Assembly: GCA_934635385.1 (NCBI GenBank)
Contig: CAKTZI010000025.1
Coordinates: forward strand, 1-60,313
Direction: 5' to 3'
From: an uncultured Kiritimatiellota bacterium
GTDB lineage: Bacteria > Verrucomicrobiota > Kiritimatiellia > RFP12 > UBA1067
Length of the DNA: 60,313 nt
Shown here: piece by piece, positions 8,084 through 17,482 of the stretch
Numbering within the stretch: the first letter of the stretch is position 1
Layout of the letters: each line of letters starts with the position of its first letter
Notes under the pieces: generated by a model
Databases searched by the model: none
Seen by the model: the letters and a program-made list of their open reading frames with translations, nothing else
What the model was told of the DNA's origin: nothing
Translations under genes and position numbers: made by a program

Positions 8084-8883
8084 GCTTCTTCGACGGCGTC
8101 CATCGCGGACACCAGGCGATTCTCGCGGATGCCGACCGTGCGCTCACGTTCCGCAACCATCCGCTCACGGTGCTTGCGCCCGAACATGCGCCGCGCCTCA
8201 TCATGTCGCTCGATGACCGTCTTGCGGCGATTCGGGCGTGTGGCGTGAAGGAGGTCGTCGCGCTCGACTTCACGCCGGAACTTGCCGCGTTGCCGCCGGA
8301 GGCCTTCGCCGCGCAGTACCTCGATTCGCCGAACGGGCGGCCGCACATCCGCTGCGGTGCGAACTGGCATTTCGGGAAGGGCGGTGCGGGTGATGCGGAG
8401 TGGCTGCGTACGCGCGGCTATGCCGTCACGACCGTGCCGTATGCGACGTGGAACGGCGCGCCGATCTCGTCCTCGCGCATCCGTGCCGCGCTCGCGGCGG
8501 GTGACATCACGGCGGCGAACGCGATGCTGGGGCATCCGTTCCGCGTGCACGGCGAACCGCAGAAGGGGAAGGGCCTCGGCACGAAGCTCGGCTTCCCGAC
8601 GGTCAACCTGCGGCTGATGGACTTGGCAATCGACTTGCCGCGTGGCGTCTATGCAGTGGCGGTCGACGGTGTGCGCGGTGTCGCGAACTACGGCGTCGCG
8701 CCGACGCTGGGCGACCGACGCTGGCCGACGCCAATGCTGGAAATTCACTTTCTCCAATGCGGCGCGGCGTCCGTGCCGTCGGCGCCGTTCACCGTCGATT
8801 TCGTGCGCTTTATCCGCCGCGAACGGACGTTCGCCACGCTGGACGAGCTGCGTACGCAGATCGCGCATGACTGTGCCCTCTGA
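8050..8883 (+). CDS. ribF: Bifunctional riboflavin kinase / FAD synthetase RibF
   Basis: 277 residues starting at GTG 8050 within the end of truB. The nucleotidyltransferase half has GFFDGVHRGHQAIL (about 12-25) and ISSSRIRAAL (about 138-147). The flavokinase half has GHPFRVHGEPQKGKGLG followed by LGFPTVNL (about 159-186) and ends with FVRFIRRERTF. It makes FMN and FAD from riboflavin in the cytoplasm. It is somewhat short (about 310 is usual), the reduction lying in the first domain. The overlap with truB implies one mRNA and translational coupling. Confidence 0.9.
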   Translation: MRNAAVQSLAVGFFDGVHRGHQAILADADRALTFRNHPLTVLAPEHAPRLIMSLDDRLAAIRACGVKEVVALDFTPELAALPPEAFAAQYLDSPNGRPHIRCGANWHFGKGGAGDAEWLRTRGYAVTTVPYATWNGAPISSSRIRAALAAGDITAANAMLGHPFRVHGEPQKGKGLGTKLGFPTVNLRLMDLAIDLPRGVYAVAVDGVRGVANYGVAPTLGDRRWPTPMLEIHFLQCGAASVPSAPFTVDFVRFIRRERTFATLDELRTQIAHDCAL

Positions 8884-8901
8884 TTTATGCTATAATACGC
8901 G
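8868..8901 (+). promoter_or_regulatory. Promoter of the HTH-cupin-synthetase fusion gene
   Basis: TTTATGCTATAATACGCG: TATAAT at 8891-8896 with TG upstream and GCG downstream. A weak -35 (TGACTG, 8868-8873) lies 17 bases away. The -10 falls just after the ribF stop. Confidence 0.7.
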
Positions 8902-8926
8902 CCCATTTTAGGAAAGGATCCTGAAA

Positions 8927-11185
8927 ATGAACGCAGAAGCAAAGCAAAAACTGATGGAAATGGCCGCGCGCATCCGCGAAATGCGCGAGATCATCGGCTA
9001 TACGGTCGAACAGATGGCGGAGAAGACCGAAGTTTCGGTCGAGGACTACAAGGCGGTCGAGGCGGGGCTCGTCGATCCGACGTTCAACTTCCTTCACCAG
9101 TGCGCGATCGTCTTCGGCATCGACATCAATGCGCTTCTGAAGGGCCACAGCGCCCATCTCTCCGGCTACGAGGTGACGCGCGCGGGGCAGGGTCCGCTCA
9201 CGGCCCACGAGTCGCACATGGACATCCGCAACCAGGCGGCGATGTTCCGCGATCGCCTCGGCACGCCCTACTGGGTCACGTACAAGTACGACCCGATGCT
9301 CCTCGACCAGCCGATCGCGACGACGACCCACGGCGGGCAGGAGTTCGACCTCGTGCTGAAGGGGTCGATGAAGATCCGCGTCGGCGAGCACGTCGAGGAG
9401 CTGAAGGAGGGCGACTCGATCTACTACCGCTCCTCGACGCCGCATGGCATGGTCGCGACCGACCCGAACGGCGTCACGTTCCTCGCGATGGTGATGGCGG
9501 GCGAGGGCGGCGACACGCACCTCGGGCTGGAGACGGTGCGCCCGCAGTCGCAGAAGGTGCCGCTCGTCGTGGACAAGTTCGTGGAGACCGACGAGGATCT
9601 CGCCGGGCGTCTCCTGCACGTGCGCTTCAAGAACACGGAGCGGTTCAACTTCGCGTTCGACATCGTGGACGCGATCGCCGCGAAGTACCCGGAGAAGCTG
9701 GCGATGCTGCACGTATCCGACCACCTGACGGAGCGGCGGTTCACGTTCAAGGAGATTTCCGAGACGTCGAACCAGATCGCGAACTACTTCCTCTCGCTCG
9801 GCATCGGCAAGGGCGACAAGGTGATGCTCGTGCTGAAGCGCCACTACCAGTACTGGCCGACGATCCTCGCGCTGCACAAGATCGGCGCCGTGGTGATTCC
9901 CGCCGTGAGCCAGCTGCTCGTGCACGACTTCGAGTACCGCTTCAAGGCGGCGGACGTGAAGGCGCTCGTCTGCACGGTGGACGGCGACGTGGCCGCCGAG
10001 GCCGAGAAGGCCGAGACGCAGCCGGCGATCCGGATGATCGTCAACGGGGACAGGCCCGGCTGGCGGTCGTTCGACAAGGAGTACGTCGGCTTCTCGCGCG
10101 TCTACGGGCGGCGTCCCGACGCGCCGGGCGGCAAGGACCCGATGCTCATGTTCTTCACGAGCGGCACGACGGGCTACCCGAAGATGGCCCTGCACAGCCA
10201 CCTCTACGGCCTCGGCCACTACGTGACGGCGAAGTACTGGCACCAGGTCGAGCGCGACGGGCTGCACTTCACGATTTCCGAGACGGGCTGGGCGAAGGCG
10301 AGCTGGGGCAAGCTCTACGGGCAGTGGATGTGCGAGGGCGCGCTCTTCGTCTACGACTTCTCGCGCTTCCACGCCGAGAAGATCCTGCCGATGTTCGCGC
10401 AGTACAGGATCACGACGTTCTGCGCGCCGCCGACGATGTACCGCATGCTCATCAAGGAGGACATCTCGAAGTACGACTTCAGCTCCGTCCACCACGCGAC
10501 GACGGCGGGCGAGGCGCTGAACCCGGAGGTCTTCACGCAGTTCAAGCGGGCGACGGGCCTCTCGATCTACGAGGGCTTCGGCCAGACGGAGACGACGTGC
10601 GCGCTCGCGACGCTCTTCGGCGACGAGATCAAGCCCGGCGCGATGGGCAAGCCCGTGCCGGACTACGACATCGATCTTGTGGACGCGGACGGCAAGAGCG
10701 TGCCGCCCGGCGAGCACGGCGAGATCGTCGTGCGCACGCCGCGCGACAATCCGCATCCCGGCATCTTCCTCGGCTACTACAAGGACGAGGAGAAGACGGC
10801 GGACGCCTGGCGGCAGGGGATGTACCACACGGGCGACCTCGCGTGGAAGGACGAGGACAACTACTACCACTACGTCGGCCGCGCCGACGACGTGATCAAG
10901 TCGTCCGGCTACCGCATCGGCCCGTTCGAGATCGAGAACGTCATCATGGAGCTTCCGTACGTCGTCGAGTGCGGCGTGTCGGCGGCGCCCGACCCCGTGC
11001 GCGGGCAGGTCGTCAAGGCGACGATCAAGCTCGTGAAGGGCAAGGAGGCGACCGAGGAGCTCAAGAAGGAGATCCAGTCCTACGTGAAGACGCACACCGC
11101 GCCGTACAAGTACCCGCGCATCGTCGTCTTCAAGGACGAGCTCCCGAAGACCGTCTCGGGCAAGATCCAGCGCAATCTGCTGTAA
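8927..11185 (+). CDS. XRE-type HTH + cupin + AMP-dependent acyl-CoA synthetase fusion
   Basis: 752 residues in three parts. Residues about 10-68 form a helix-turn-helix of the XRE class (IREMREIIGYTVEQMAEKT and EDYKAVEAG). Residues about 105-185 are a cupin (FDLVLKGSMKIRVG, EELKEGDSIYY, PHGM). Residues about 215-752 are a complete adenylate-forming enzyme: FFTSGTTGYPK (about 408-418), YEGFGQTET, GDLAWKDEDNYYHYVGR, and C-terminal PKTVSGKIQR carrying the catalytic Lys. The synthetase resembles medium-chain or acetyl-CoA-type ligases that make acyl-CoA from a carboxylate, ATP and CoA. HTH plus cupin normally form a small-molecule-sensing repressor, so the fusion suggests an enzyme that senses its own substrate or binds DNA. 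That coupling is inference. AGGAAAGGATCC precedes the ATG, and a strong terminator follows. Confidence 0.88.
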   Translation: MNAEAKQKLMEMAARIREMREIIGYTVEQMAEKTEVSVEDYKAVEAGLVDPTFNFLHQCAIVFGIDINALLKGHSAHLSGYEVTRAGQGPLTAHESHMDIRNQAAMFRDRLGTPYWVTYKYDPMLLDQPIATTTHGGQEFDLVLKGSMKIRVGEHVEELKEGDSIYYRSSTPHGMVATDPNGVTFLAMVMAGEGGDTHLGLETVRPQSQKVPLVVDKFVETDEDLAGRLLHVRFKNTERFNFAFDIVDAIAAKYPEKLAMLHVSDHLTERRFTFKEISETSNQIANYFLSLGIGKGDKVMLVLKRHYQYWPTILALHKIGAVVIPAVSQLLVHDFEYRFKAADVKALVCTVDGDVAAEAEKAETQPAIRMIVNGDRPGWRSFDKEYVGFSRVYGRRPDAPGGKDPMLMFFTSGTTGYPKMALHSHLYGLGHYVTAKYWHQVERDGLHFTISETGWAKASWGKLYGQWMCEGALFVYDFSRFHAEKILPMFAQYRITTFCAPPTMYRMLIKEDISKYDFSSVHHATTAGEALNPEVFTQFKRATGLSIYEGFGQTETTCALATLFGDEIKPGAMGKPVPDYDIDLVDADGKSVPPGEHGEIVVRTPRDNPHPGIFLGYYKDEEKTADAWRQGMYHTGDLAWKDEDNYYHYVGRADDVIKSSGYRIGPFEIENVIMELPYVVECGVSAAPDPVRGQVVKATIKLVKGKEATEELKKEIQSYVKTHTAPYKYPRIVVFKDELPKTVSGKIQRNLL

Positions 11186-11189
11186 AGGA

Positions 11190-11222
11190 AACGCGCCGCC
11201 GAAGCGGCGCGTTCATCTTTTC
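11190..11222 (+). terminator. Intrinsic terminator of the fusion gene
   Basis: AACGCGCCGC (11190-11199), loop CGAA, GCGGCGCGTT (11204-11213), then CATCTTTT: a perfect 10-bp GC stem followed by T residues, starting five bases after the stop codon. Confidence 0.85.
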
Positions 11223-11246
11223 GACGAGCCGTCGCGCGCGCCTCGG

Positions 11247-11382
11247 TCACTCCCAGTCGTAGGTCGCCCTGGATCTCCGCCGGGTCGGACAGTGGGATGA
11301 AGTCCATCGCGTGTGCGAACCCAGAGGCATGAAGCGCAAAAGCAATCAGGCCAAGTCGACTATATTGCACCTTCTTTTGCAT
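11247..11382 (-). pseudogene. Scar of a second alpha-galactosidase-like gene (signal peptide joined to last codons)
   Basis: On the minus strand the ATG at 11382 opens a signal peptide that runs into HAMDFIPLSDPAEIQ. The intact gene at 17569-19173 has YAMDFIPLDAPTEIR at the same place. After about 38 codons the sequence jumps directly to bases that match the end of the intact gene: TCACTCCCAGTCGTAGGTCGC occurs at 11247 and at about 17570. It is now out of frame there. More than 450 codons are missing between the two, so this is a deletion scar rather than a gene. With the hairpin at 11435 and the palindrome at 11487 it explains most of the 393-base gap before the next gene. Confidence 0.8.
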
Positions 11383-11434
11383 TTCAGTTTCCTTTCGGTT
11401 TTCTGTTTAACGCAAAGGATCCTGACGCCAAGGC

Positions 11435-11457
11435 CGCAAAGGCTTTTTGCCTTTGCG
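11435..11457. repeat. CGCAAAGGC hairpin
   Basis: CGCAAAGGC-TTTTT-GCCTTTGCG, a perfect 9-bp stem, preceded by TTAACGCAAAGGATCC. The CGCAAAG vocabulary is the same as in the two long repeats at 46568-47150. It may act as a terminator for minus-strand or plus-strand readthrough. Confidence 0.55.
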
Positions 11458-11486
11458 ACGTTCCCTTTTCGCAACGGTTCCGATTG

Positions 11487-11500
11487 TCATGTGAACATGA
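11487..11500. promoter_or_regulatory. Small perfect palindrome upstream of the TSP3 gene
   Basis: TCATGT-GA-ACATGA, about 55 bases before the -10 of the next gene: a possible operator. Only its symmetry supports this. Confidence 0.25.
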
Positions 11501-11546
11501 TACACCTTTTGGGGCCATGCCGTGGTGTACGCAACCTGCAATAAGG

Positions 11547-11560
11547 AATTTTAGTATAAT
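11547..11560 (+). promoter_or_regulatory. -10 promoter of the TSP3/hydrolase gene
   Basis: GAATTTTAGTATAAT, with TATAAT at 11555-11560 and the ATG 18 bases further on. It lacks the TG dinucleotide of the other promoters. Confidence 0.6.
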
Positions 11561-11578
11561 ACCACACGTTCCTCGCTT

Positions 11579-14500
11579 ATGAATACTTGGTCTGATTCAT
11601 CCTCCGTCTGGTGGGGGCTTGGCGGTCTTGTGACTTTTACTGTCCTGACGGTCGCCTGGTTCGTGTGCCTTTTGCACAGCCACGGCATCCGCCCTTTCCG
11701 TCTCTTGCACAGGCTTCTGCACCGTCCGATAGGAGAGGTTCTGCTCGGTCTCGTGTGTGTCGGCGGATTTGTCCAGTACGGCTCGACCAAGCATGCGGAA
11801 GTGCTTCAGGAGGAGCCCCGCACCGTTCAGGCGGAACTCGCCACGCCGCTTCCGGCGCAGGCCGAGGCGGAGGTCCCAGACCTGTTTCCCGACTGGACGA
11901 ACGCCGTGACGGACGTCTGCGCCACGGGCATCCGTCCCGCCGAGACGTCGGTCTTCCTTCGTGCGCACTGGCCGATTGCGCAGGCGGACACCGCGTCCGG
12001 CGTCGAGGTCTATGCGCGCGCGCAACTGGACGCGGACGGCTGGACGGGCGTCGGCACGGCGGCGCTCCCTGCCGGCGCGGACAGCCTTGTCATCGAGCTA
12101 CCGCATACGAGTCTGCCGAACGGGTGGACAACCTCGATGTTCTTCACGCTCGGCCTCACTGTCGATACCGACGGCGACGGCCTCTCCGACACCTTCGAGC
12201 GTCTCGTGTCCCGGACAGACCCGACCCTCGCCGACACGGACGGCGACGGAATGCCGGACGGGTGGGAGACTGAAAACGGCTTTAATCCGAAAGAGGACGA
12301 CGCGAGCCAAGACGCGGACGGCGACGGGCTGACGAACCGGGCCGAATTCCAGAATGGCACAGACCCCTGGTGCGCGGATACGGACGGCGACGGCCTTTCG
12401 GATCGAGATGAAGTCGGCTGGTGGGAATATGCCGACGCCCTGCCGACGCTCGACGTGTCCGGCGGAACGAACCTTCTGCTGGCGACGCAGCGCTACGACA
12501 GCCAGAGGTTCGTTCTGCCGCTGCCGTTTGCCGTGCGATGCGCCGGATGCCTGCACACGAACATGACGGTAGGCGTGAACGGCATCGTCGGGCTGATGTC
12601 GGACAGGAATGCGTCATCGGGCTTCTCCGCAGACGATGGGAATTTCGATCTGGTGGCCTACACGGTCAGCGGTTGCCATACGGCCGTCGCCGCCTATTGG
12701 GACGACCTGTACGCGGCGGCGAACACGGGCGCGCAGATAACCGTTGCCGACGTCGCAACAGAGGGCCGCAGATATGCCGTGGTGCAGTATTCGGGCATCC
12801 GGCTCTATTCGCAGCGGAACAGCCCGACGTGCGCGGCGACATTCCAGGTGGTCATCCCGCAGTCGGAGACGAATACGGTGTATGTCCGCTACATCAGCCT
12901 GTCCGACGGCTTCGACGGATCGGGCGCGACCATCGGTGCGCAGCTTCCGAACCGCGAGCGGACGTACCAGGTCTCGTTCAACGCCGTCGGAGCGATCTCG
13001 AACGGAACGGTGATCGCCTACCATTTCGGAACGGGGTCCGATCCGACCATGGCAGACACGGACGGCGATGGCCTCGATGACGGTCTGGAGGCGGTGATCG
13101 GCACGAGCGCGCGCTATGCTGACACTGATGGGGACAGACTGACGGACGCATGGGAGCTCGACAACGGCCTCGACCCGCTGTCCGCCGCCGAGAATGACGG
13201 CGCGGACGGCGACCCCGACGGTGATTCCCTGCCCAACGTCAGGGAGATGGAGTACGGGACGAACCCTGCCGTCGCCGACACGGACGGCGACGGCCTCCGC
13301 GACGGCGAGGAGACGGGAAGCGTCTTCGCGACAAACGCAATTTCGTGGCTGTCGTTTGACGCGAGCGAAGACTTGACCACGGACATCTCCACCAACTCAA
13401 GGCGTTGCGTCAGCCGCCCCCTGCCCATGCCGCTTCGCATTCAGGGCGAGGTCGTGACGAACCTGACCGTCTCGGCAAACGGGCTTGTGTTCCTGAACAA
13501 GGTCGGCTACGCCAATCGGGGAAATTCCACGTCCGCCTCCGACTTCACGTACAGGATTGACGCGAACGCCCTTGTCATCGCGCCGTATCTCCAGTATGCC
13601 TGCATCCGCTCCGACATCGCGGGTCGGCAGACCTCCGTCAGGTACGGTACGGCGACACACGACGGAACGGGGTATCTGCTCGTCGAATGGCTCAATTCCC
13701 ACTACAGCACGTCGACATGGCAGACGAATTCGATTTCCTTCCAGCTGGCGATTCCGACGAATGCGCCAGACCGCGCATACGCCCGTTACGTCGACGTCGA
13801 CGGGCCGTACATGGACGGGCGCTACGCCAGCGTCGGAATGCAGACCTTCGACGGCAGATGGCTGCATTCATGGTGCTACCGTTCCGCCGGAAGGGTTTCC
13901 GAGGACCTCGCGCTCGCGTTCCTCTTCGGCGCGAATTCGGATCCGCTGTCGGCGGATTCGGACGGGGACGGCCTCTCGGACAGGCAGGAGGTCGCGGCCG
14001 GTTCGTCCCCCGTGAAGAGGGATACGGACGGCGACGGCATGACAGACGACTGGGAGGCCGCGCACGGGCTTGATCCGGGCAATGCCAGTGGCGCTGACGG
14101 CGCGGCGGGTGACCCAGACGGCGACGGGCTGTCGAACATCGACGAATACCGGAACGGCTGCGACCCGCAGAATCCCGACACGGACGGCGACGGCGTAGGC
14201 GACGGCGCCGAGGTCGCCCGTGGCGCGAACCCGGCGGACGCCTCGGACGGCGGCGCGGCTCCCGACGCGGGCCTGTTCCGCGAGCTGACCTTCAACATCA
14301 ACGGTGACTATGCGGCATGGGAAATGGACATAGAGGGCCTTGGTCCGGACGACACGCGCGTCCGGCGCATCACGATGGGCGCGCCGAATGCCCGGAAGGA
14401 CGTGCCGCTCAGGATGCGCAAGGGCAACGCCTACCGGCTCGCGATGCGCTGGCTGAACAGCGACGGGCACACGGAGCCTTATTCGTGGTACTGCTGGCAG

Positions 14501-16501
14501 GCGAAGATAGACGGCGTTCCGTCCTCCCCTTCGTATCGCGGCTATTCGACGGAACGGCTGGACGGGAACGAGATCCTTGCCGGCGGCGGCTGGGTGGCCG
14601 AGAACGCGGACGGGCTCCTCTCGGCGCACGTCCATATGCATGACCCTGACGAGACGGGGTATGGCGGCGGGAATGTCGCGGAGGGGCTGGTCGCGACGCT
14701 CCATGTGCTGGAGGACCCGGAACTGGTGCCGGACATGGACCGCGACGGGCGGATCGGCGAAGACGACGCGGCGCTTGTCGGGCAGGGGCGTCCGTTCCGC
14801 TTCTGGACGAACGACGACGGCGACCGCTCGTCCGCCGACGGCGACATGGCCAGGGCCGTCTCGGACGAGTTCCCGGCGAACGGACTGGACTGGGACACCG
14901 GCAAGGTCAACGGGCGTCGCGACCTGGTCGACTACGCGGCCGTCTGGCTGAACCTGAAGCCGGTGGCCGACAGCGTCCCTGCAGTCCTCCGCCCGTCGCT
15001 GACGTATCGCCTTCGCCATCCGAGCGGGGCCTTGAACGCGGTCTGGTCGACGATGGGGAAGGACGGCCTGGCGTCGTTCTTCCGAAGCGACATGTCCGGG
15101 TTCGGCCCCGCCCTGGATCAGGATTCGCGCTTCGCGACAAAGGAGAGGATCGGGGCGTATGGACTGGACGTGCCGACCGCGTTCGCGGCGCTGGCGGAGG
15201 GTGGCGGCCCGCAAGGCGTGTTCTGGGTGGACGGGCGCCACGCTTCGGAAGAGCCCCTGTGGATCGACGTCCTGTACGGCTCGCAGGTCGTCTGCTCGAA
15301 CAGGCTGGCCGTCAGCCTGTCAGGCGTCGAGGACATGTACCGGTGGCTGAACCAGCGCGGCATCTGCGGCGCGCCCGTCGGCCGGGCGTCAGCCCTCGGT
15401 GTGCCGGCGAACTTCCCGGACGCGGAGTCCGACGGACGGCAGTTCGTGTTCGTCCACGGGTACAACGTGGACGAGACCGCCGCACGCGCGTGGTCGGCCG
15501 AGATGTTCAAGCGGCTGTGGCAGTCGGGTTCGCGCGCGATGTTCACGGCGGTGACGTGGTACGGGAACGACTCGCAGGGCGCGCTCTACCTCGGCAACAC
15601 GCCCGACTACTATTCCAACGTCGACCATGCGCTGGCGACGGCAGGGGCCTTCGGCTCGGCGGTTGCCGCGCTTCCCGGAACGGCGCGGTACGTCGCCGCG
15701 CATTCGCTCGGCAACATGATGGTGTCCTCCGCGATCGCGGAGCATGGCCTGTCGGTCGCGCGCTACTTCATGCTGAACGCCGCCGTGCCGCTGGAGGCGT
15801 ACGACCCGAACGCGGTGACGGCGGCCTCGCGGAACAACATGACGCCGGGCGATTGGCGGCCCTATGCGCTGCGGCTTCGCGCCAGCCACTGGCACGAGCT
15901 GTTCGGCACGGCTGACGCGCGCCGCGACCTGACGTGGAAAGGCCGATTCGCGGCGATAAGAAATGCGGTGAACTACTATTCGACTGAAGAGGAGGTGCTT
16001 GCGAATGCGGACGGAGGAGAGCACCCCATCTTGTCCGCTAATTTTGCCTGGGCGAACCAGGAGACTCGGAAAGGCGTGTGGCCGGCGTTCTTGCCGGGGA
16101 ACAACGAGGCCGGCTGGTCGTTCAATGCCGACTATGACGTCAACAACCCGGACTATGTCGGTGGCGGAGATCCCCTGACGATTCACCTGACGCCGGCGCA
16201 GGCGGCGCAGTTGACCGATGCCCAGCTTCGGACGGTGCCGTTTTTCGGGGCGTTCGACGACATGTCGATCTGCACGACGAATCAAGTCCGGGACATCCCG
16301 CAGAAGAACCAGCTGCTCGCCGACGCGATTCCCGCCGAATCGTATGCGGCGGGACGCAATCCGATTTCGGGTCGTGACAATTTGGATATGCAGGAAAGGA
16401 AGACGGGAGGCGGGAAATGGACACACAGTTTCATTGTCGAGGCCCCTTACGCATGGACCTATCTCATTTTTAACGCCATAAAGGAAGGAATCAACCAATG
16501 A
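11579..16501 (+). CDS. Giant membrane-anchored TSP3 / nidogen-like / alpha-beta-hydrolase protein
   Basis: 1640 residues. Two hydrophobic segments near the N-terminus (about 11-32 and 52-66) anchor it, and the rest is probably outside the cytoplasm. Three blocks of Ca-binding thrombospondin type 3 repeats (DTDGDGLSD, DADGDGLTN and similar; about 194-280, 486-584, 787-894) alternate with two beta modules (about 285-480 and 590-765). Those modules read like bacterial nidogen-type domains (LPLPFAV, VGVNGIVGL, AAYWDDLY, ATFQVVIPQ). An EF-hand-like DMDRDGRIGEDD lies near 1053. The C-terminal part holds an alpha/beta-hydrolase: FVFVHGYNVDE (about 1287, oxyanion region) and AAHSLGNMM (Ser about 1376, nucleophile elbow), a lipase/esterase signature. 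The last 250 residues are unassigned. The stop overlaps the next gene's ATG. Role unknown; a surface esterase or contact-dependent lipase toxin are both possible. Confidence 0.8.
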   Translation: MNTWSDSSSVWWGLGGLVTFTVLTVAWFVCLLHSHGIRPFRLLHRLLHRPIGEVLLGLVCVGGFVQYGSTKHAEVLQEEPRTVQAELATPLPAQAEAEVPDLFPDWTNAVTDVCATGIRPAETSVFLRAHWPIAQADTASGVEVYARAQLDADGWTGVGTAALPAGADSLVIELPHTSLPNGWTTSMFFTLGLTVDTDGDGLSDTFERLVSRTDPTLADTDGDGMPDGWETENGFNPKEDDASQDADGDGLTNRAEFQNGTDPWCADTDGDGLSDRDEVGWWEYADALPTLDVSGGTNLLLATQRYDSQRFVLPLPFAVRCAGCLHTNMTVGVNGIVGLMSDRNASSGFSADDGNFDLVAYTVSGCHTAVAAYWDDLYAAANTGAQITVADVATEGRRYAVVQYSGIRLYSQRNSPTCAATFQVVIPQSETNTVYVRYISLSDGFDGSGATIGAQLPNRERTYQVSFNAVGAISNGTVIAYHFGTGSDPTMADTDGDGLDDGLEAVIGTSARYADTDGDRLTDAWELDNGLDPLSAAENDGADGDPDGDSLPNVREMEYGTNPAVADTDGDGLRDGEETGSVFATNAISWLSFDASEDLTTDISTNSRRCVSRPLPMPLRIQGEVVTNLTVSANGLVFLNKVGYANRGNSTSASDFTYRIDANALVIAPYLQYACIRSDIAGRQTSVRYGTATHDGTGYLLVEWLNSHYSTSTWQTNSISFQLAIPTNAPDRAYARYVDVDGPYMDGRYASVGMQTFDGRWLHSWCYRSAGRVSEDLALAFLFGANSDPLSADSDGDGLSDRQEVAAGSSPVKRDTDGDGMTDDWEAAHGLDPGNASGADGAAGDPDGDGLSNIDEYRNGCDPQNPDTDGDGVGDGAEVARGANPADASDGGAAPDAGLFRELTFNINGDYAAWEMDIEGLGPDDTRVRRITMGAPNARKDVPLRMRKGNAYRLAMRWLNSDGHTEPYSWYCWQAKIDGVPSSPSYRGYSTERLDGNEILAGGGWVAENADGLLSAHVHMHDPDETGYGGGNVAEGLVATLHVLEDPELVPDMDRDGRIGEDDAALVGQGRPFRFWTNDDGDRSSADGDMARAVSDEFPANGLDWDTGKVNGRRDLVDYAAVWLNLKPVADSVPAVLRPSLTYRLRHPSGALNAVWSTMGKDGLASFFRSDMSGFGPALDQDSRFATKERIGAYGLDVPTAFAALAEGGGPQGVFWVDGRHASEEPLWIDVLYGSQVVCSNRLAVSLSGVEDMYRWLNQRGICGAPVGRASALGVPANFPDAESDGRQFVFVHGYNVDETAARAWSAEMFKRLWQSGSRAMFTAVTWYGNDSQGALYLGNTPDYYSNVDHALATAGAFGSAVAALPGTARYVAAHSLGNMMVSSAIAEHGLSVARYFMLNAAVPLEAYDPNAVTAASRNNMTPGDWRPYALRLRASHWHELFGTADARRDLTWKGRFAAIRNAVNYYSTEEEVLANADGGEHPILSANFAWANQETRKGVWPAFLPGNNEAGWSFNADYDVNNPDYVGGGDPLTIHLTPAQAAQLTDAQLRTVPFFGAFDDMSICTTNQVRDIPQKNQLLADAIPAESYAAGRNPISGRDNLDMQERKTGGGKWTHSFIVEAPYAWTYLIFNAIKEGINQ

Positions 16502-17454
16502 AGAGCCTGGTGATGCTGGTGTTGTTGTCTTTGCCGCTTGTCGGTTGTTCTGAATCAGTCACACTGAAAGTCAATGTTCACGATGAAAGCGGACATCCTG
16601 TCACGAATGCCATCATCAAGATCGAAACTCTGAAGAAGTTATTTATGGGCACGGGTAGCAAACCGAGCGATTTTCGCACGATTACTGCGTATGCTGATTC
16701 CAATGGCGTTGTGTCCGTTAAATTTGATGTAGTGTCCACAGATTCTACATATTGGTTGTCTGCAGACGGCTATTATCAGCCCCCATGTCATGATATCTAC
16801 TACAAGATGAAAAAAGATCATCTGTTTTATGTGGAACTCGCCGAGCATGAAAAGGAAGAATCGATCGTCATGCGAAAGATAAGGAATCCGATTCCGATGT
16901 TTGGCTATAGCCCCCCTTCATGGCTCGGCACGAAGCTTCCGCTTCATGGCGAATACGGATTTGACATGGTGGTTGGTGATTTTCTCTCTCCGCATGGCAA
17001 GGGTGAAGTTGCCGATTTCTACATTCTGAAAAACTATGATGAACGGACTTGCACTGGAAAGTCGGCCCTGTTCTTCAAGGGGAGGGGAAACGGCGCTTAC
17101 AAGATCAAGGCATTCACTGGCAGCAGTTTCCGTTCGTGCTATGCGGCGGACACAAACGCAGTTCTCAAGACTGAGTTTCGACACGAATACATGAAATTAG
17201 AGAACATGTCGGGATGGAAAGAAGTGTGCGATGTAGATGAGGACGAATGCCTTATCCTCCGAACAAGATGCCAGTACAATGAAAAGGGAGAGCTTGTCTC
17301 CTGTCACTATTCAAAGATCTACGGGAAGATAGAGATCCGCAGCTATTTGAATTTCAGGGCGTATGCGTTCAATCCCACGCCAAACGACACGAACCTCGAA
17401 TTTGACATAACCAAGAATCTTCTTAAGAAGGACACAGCACCGTATTTGCCATAA
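16498..17454 (+). CDS. Small AT-richer lipoprotein with a carboxypeptidase-regulatory-like domain
   Basis: 318 residues. The N-terminus MKSLVMLVLLSLPLVGC is a textbook type II signal peptide with lipobox LVGC, so the mature protein is lipid-anchored. Residues about 20-95 (VTLKVNVHDESGHPV, then AYADSNGVVSVKF) look like an Ig-fold carboxypeptidase-regulatory domain. The rest has no family I recognise. Codon use is plainly AT-richer than in every flanking gene, a sign of separate origin. It is coupled to the giant hydrolase gene by an ATGA overlap. Lipase toxins often have periplasmic lipoprotein immunity partners; whether this is one is a hypothesis based only on position, anchoring and composition. 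Confidence 0.7.
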   Translation: MKSLVMLVLLSLPLVGCSESVTLKVNVHDESGHPVTNAIIKIETLKKLFMGTGSKPSDFRTITAYADSNGVVSVKFDVVSTDSTYWLSADGYYQPPCHDIYYKMKKDHLFYVELAEHEKEESIVMRKIRNPIPMFGYSPPSWLGTKLPLHGEYGFDMVVGDFLSPHGKGEVADFYILKNYDERTCTGKSALFFKGRGNGAYKIKAFTGSSFRSCYAADTNAVLKTEFRHEYMKLENMSGWKEVCDVDEDECLILRTRCQYNEKGELVSCHYSKIYGKIEIRSYLNFRAYAFNPTPNDTNLEFDITKNLLKKDTAPYLP

Positions 17455-17482
17455 TGCCAGTATGGTCACATTCAAGGATAGG

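Noticed and set aside
8885..11095. A 736-codon open frame on the minus strand opposite the HTH-cupin-synthetase gene
   Set aside because: It is a shadow of GC-rich codon structure: Arg/Leu/Val-rich, no motif, no ribosome site, and the plus strand carries full family motifs throughout.
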